From NCBI GenBank assembly GCA_902783295.1, contig CACZQT010000076.1, positions 1 through 8,315 of the forward strand: 8,315 nucleotides of DNA, given 5' to 3'. The translations under genes were made by a program, and so were the position numbers. Origin of the DNA: an uncultured Lachnospiraceae bacterium. GTDB taxonomy: Bacteria > Bacillota > Clostridia > Lachnospirales > Lachnospiraceae. Under the pieces are notes generated by a model. It did no database searches and was not told where the DNA came from. It saw only the letters and a program-made list of their open reading frames with translations. Position 1 is the stretch's first letter, and the number at the start of each line of letters is the position of its first letter. Positions 6,611 to 8,315 of the stretch are shown one piece after another.

Positions 6611-7920
6611 AATACAACGCCAAAAAATTGCTGCAGGCATCCGGAAAGGTGGTTCTTACCGCCCTGCTGCTGGTTTTATTCCTGACTGTATTCACTTCTT
6701 CTGCTGTCTCTGTAAAAGCGGACTCTCCTACTGACGAAATCGAGCATTTCCTGATTACTGTGGACGTGCAGGAAGATGCTTCCCTGAAAATGACATACCA
6801 TATCGACTGGAAAGTGCTGGACGATAAGAAATATGGTCCTCTGACCTGGGCGGATATCGGAGTTCCCAACAAGAATCACTCCGACGTCACGGCTCTCAGC
6901 AGCAGCATCAGCAAAATCGAAGACAAGGGATCTACTCTCGCCATTTATCTGGACCGGAGTTATTACAAAAACGATGTAGCCAGTTTCGAGTTTTCCTTTG
7001 TCCAGGACCATATGTACCAGATCGACCGTTATGTCGAAGGGGAAACCGTCTTCATCTATACGCCGGCCTGGTTTGATGAAATTGAAATCAAGGATCTGAC
7101 CATCCGGTGGAATGCGGATAAAGCCGGTGCCTGGCAGCCGGAATGCCTGCAGGATAAAGGCTATCTGGTATTTTCCTCGGCTCTTTCCGCAGGAGAACGT
7201 TACTCCATGACCGTAGCCTACCCCAATGATGCTTTTGCCTTCTCCGTAGACCGTCAGATGGGCGGCGGCAGCACGCAGCAAGGCGGCGGCTCATACGTGG
7301 ATGATGATGACGATTTTAAGGCTGTTATCGGAGGGCTGATCGTGCTGTTTATCTTCTTCGGTGTGCCCATCATGATCATCCGGAAATTCATCCGCTGGAT
7401 TGGCCGCGGTGCAGGATTCGGGAATTCCTCCTCTGAACGTACCACCTATAAGAAGAAAATCACCCGTACGAAAATCGAGTATTACGACAACTGTCCCAAC
7501 TGCGGCGCTGTTCGCGAGGAGGGCAAGGATAACTGTTCTTACTGTGGAACCAGTTTCATCAAGAGCAAGGAAATCGTGGAAGAGAAAGATCTGGAGGAAC
7601 CACAGAATTACAGTAAAAACGGCACCTACCGGTACGGGGATTCCCCCAATACCTATATCCACGTAAATGTAATCAATGTGCCCGTCAGCCGCTCGGGCGG
7701 AAGCCGCCATTCGGGGGGATCGCACCGCTCCGGAGGCGGCTCCAGGCCTCGTTCCTCCTGTGCTTCTTCCTGCGCTTCGTCCTGTGCCTCCAGCTGCGCC
7801 TGCGCTTCCAGCTGTGCCTGTGCCTGCGCCTGCGCCTCGTCCGGACGGGCAGGCTGCTCGGTGAAGGACTTCTTCAAAGACAGCATCCATCGCGGAAGAG
7901 TACGGGTGGAAAGAAAGTAA
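6607..7920 (+). CDS. membrane protein with zinc ribbon and Cys-Ala repeat tail; candidate radical SAM substrate
   Basis: A 437-residue protein. Residues 1-38 are a Sec signal peptide (KK, long hydrophobic core, likely cleavage after VKA). Residues about 40-230 are an extracellular beta-rich domain loosely like the start of DUF2207 proteins. An Asp run (DDDDD) precedes the single membrane helix at 239-258, and Arg/Lys follow it, so the C-terminal half should be cytosolic. C296, C299, C310 and C313 (CPNCG...CSYCG) form a zinc ribbon. A Ser/Gly/His/Arg linker leads to residues 385-412, where Cys-Ala-Ser-Ser and Cys-Ala units alternate. Cys are at 385, 389, 393, 397, 399, 403, 405, 407 and 409, with a tenth at 417 in GRAGCS, followed by VKDFF and a basic end. 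The start is set by AGGAGG and the ATGA overlap with the radical SAM gene. Modification of the tail is inferred, not shown. Confidence 0.9.
   Translation: MKYNAKKLLQASGKVVLTALLLVLFLTVFTSSAVSVKADSPTDEIEHFLITVDVQEDASLKMTYHIDWKVLDDKKYGPLTWADIGVPNKNHSDVTALSSSISKIEDKGSTLAIYLDRSYYKNDVASFEFSFVQDHMYQIDRYVEGETVFIYTPAWFDEIEIKDLTIRWNADKAGAWQPECLQDKGYLVFSSALSAGERYSMTVAYPNDAFAFSVDRQMGGGSTQQGGGSYVDDDDDFKAVIGGLIVLFIFFGVPIMIIRKFIRWIGRGAGFGNSSSERTTYKKKITRTKIEYYDNCPNCGAVREEGKDNCSYCGTSFIKSKEIVEEKDLEEPQNYSKNGTYRYGDSPNTYIHVNVINVPVSRSGGSRHSGGSHRSGGGSRPRSSCASSCASSCASSCACASSCACACACASSGRAGCSVKDFFKDSIHRGRVRVERK
7759..7842 (+). repeat. Cys-Ala/Cys-Ala-Ser-Ser coding repeat
   Basis: Twenty-eight codons encode three Cys-Ala-Ser-Ser units, one Cys-Ala, one Cys-Ala-Ser-Ser, then three Cys-Ala and a final Cys-Ala-Ser-Ser (residues 385-412). 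Codons vary between copies: TGT and TGC for Cys, GCT and GCC for Ala, and TCT-TCC, TCG-TCC and TCC-AGC for Ser-Ser. The repeat is therefore kept at the protein level rather than being a fresh slippage product. Confidence 0.9.
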
Positions 7921-7979
7921 ACAACCAGGAGAACGAACTGATCCGTTCAATAACAGGTATCAGACTGTTTGTCCTGACG

Positions 7980-8028
7980 AAAAAAAGAGGAGGGCTATGC
8001 ATCTGTTCAGGCTGCATAACCCTCCTCT
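7980..8028 (-). terminator. rho-independent terminator for the ABC-F gene
   Basis: The 16-base arms at 7986-8001 and 8013-8028 (AGAGGAGGGCTATGCA against TGCATAACCCTCCTCT) pair fully as minus-strand RNA, with one G-U wobble. As plus-strand RNA the same position is a C-A mismatch. On the minus strand the stem is followed by seven Ts (7986-7980). It lies 15 bases past the ABC-F stop. It may also stop plus-strand transcripts from the Cys-tail gene, which has no obvious terminator of its own in 7921-7979. Confidence 0.85.
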
Positions 8029-8042
8029 GCTGTATGAAAGCT

Positions 8043-8315
8043 TCATCTTTCCCCGGCAGGCTGCGAAACGGGAAAGAGCCCTTCTTTTGTCATGCGGTAT
8101 ACCTTGCCGCATACTTCCTGAATGTATTTCCGGTCGTGGGAAACACTGATCACAGCCCCCGGGAAATCCCGCAGAATGCTCCGAACTTCCGGCGCGGACA
8201 GAGGAGAAAAGTTCCGTGTCGGCTCATCCAGGATCAGTACGTCAGCAGCTGTCAGACTCATCTTCAGAAGAAACAGTTTGGCTTTCTGCCCGCCGGACAG
8301 TTCACGGATCGGATG
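8043..8315 (-). CDS. ABC-F family ATPase, C-terminal end (5' part outside window)
   Basis: The visible 90 residues are the end of the second ATPase domain. They begin HPIRELSGGQKAK, which is the ABC signature motif. Walker B follows as VLILDEP, then TRNFSPLS where many ABC-F proteins have TNHLD, then the switch histidine in SVSHDRKYI. The protein continues past the window's right edge, and no start codon in the window is the true one; the ATG at 8261 is internal. ABC-F proteins are soluble twin-ATPases that act on the ribosome, some giving resistance to ribosome-targeting antibiotics and others serving in translation. I cannot tell which subgroup this is. The gene converges on the Cys-tail gene and has its own terminator, so it is probably unrelated to it. 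Confidence 0.88.
   Translation of the reverse strand, partial: HPIRELSGGQKAKLFLLKMSLTAADVLILDEPTRNFSPLSAPEVRSILRDFPGAVISVSHDRKYIQEVCGKVYRMTKEGLFPVSQPAGER

Noticed and set aside
7676..7864. Plus-strand Pro/Ala/Val repeat ORF in another frame across the Cys tail
   Set aside because: It is a frame-shifted reading of the same repeat, without its own ribosome site.
7653..7886. Minus-strand Gln/Ala/Glu repeat ORF opposite the Cys tail
   Set aside because: It is the reverse complement of the Cys-Ala codon repeat. It has no ribosome site, and the plus-strand gene explains the sequence.
1..8315. CRISPR array or mobile element
   Set aside because: The repeats found are degenerate, short and few, without regular unique spacers. 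No transposase, integrase or terminal inverted repeats are visible.

Overview
The window looks like a piece of a Clostridia (Firmicutes) chromosome, most likely Lachnospiraceae. The evidence is purine-rich Shine-Dalgarno sites, compact co-directional genes, a DUF1653/DUF4298 protein, a BspA-type leucine-rich repeat protein and an ABC-F ATPase. Base composition is near even, and the family-level placement is inference. There is no rRNA, tRNA, IS element or CRISPR array.

Layout. Positions 1-263 hold a degenerate 44-45 nt tandem repeat and a probable promoter. Positions 264-2750 look like a three-gene unit: a DUF1653/DUF4298 protein (264-746), a polytopic membrane protein that overlaps it by an ATGA junction (743-1381), and a cytosolic leucine-rich repeat protein (1473-2750), closed by a strong terminator (2759-2791). 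The next intergenic region contains a roughly 10-nt periodic GCAGCTGAA repeat. It is followed by a stand-alone gene for a YfbK-like von Willebrand A domain protein (3013-4974) with its own terminator (5005-5050). A good promoter (5074-5102) then drives a tightly coupled two-gene operon: a radical SAM/SPASM enzyme (5207-6610) and a signal-peptide membrane protein (6607-7920). The membrane protein has a zinc ribbon and a strikingly repetitive Cys-Ala/Cys-Ala-Ser-Ser tail. The right edge holds the C-terminal end of an ABC-F ATPase on the minus strand (8043-8315) with its own terminator (7980-8028).

How the genes may work together. The two-gene operon is the most interesting part. The radical SAM enzyme is of the SPASM type often used to modify Cys-rich peptides. 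Its partner is predicted to cross the membrane once, with the zinc ribbon and the ten-Cys tail in the cytosol, where the enzyme could reach them. I infer an enzyme-substrate pair in which the tail of a large membrane-anchored protein, rather than a small free peptide, is post-translationally modified. The VWA protein and the upstream three-gene unit are transcriptionally separate, and nothing in the sequence ties them to this pair.
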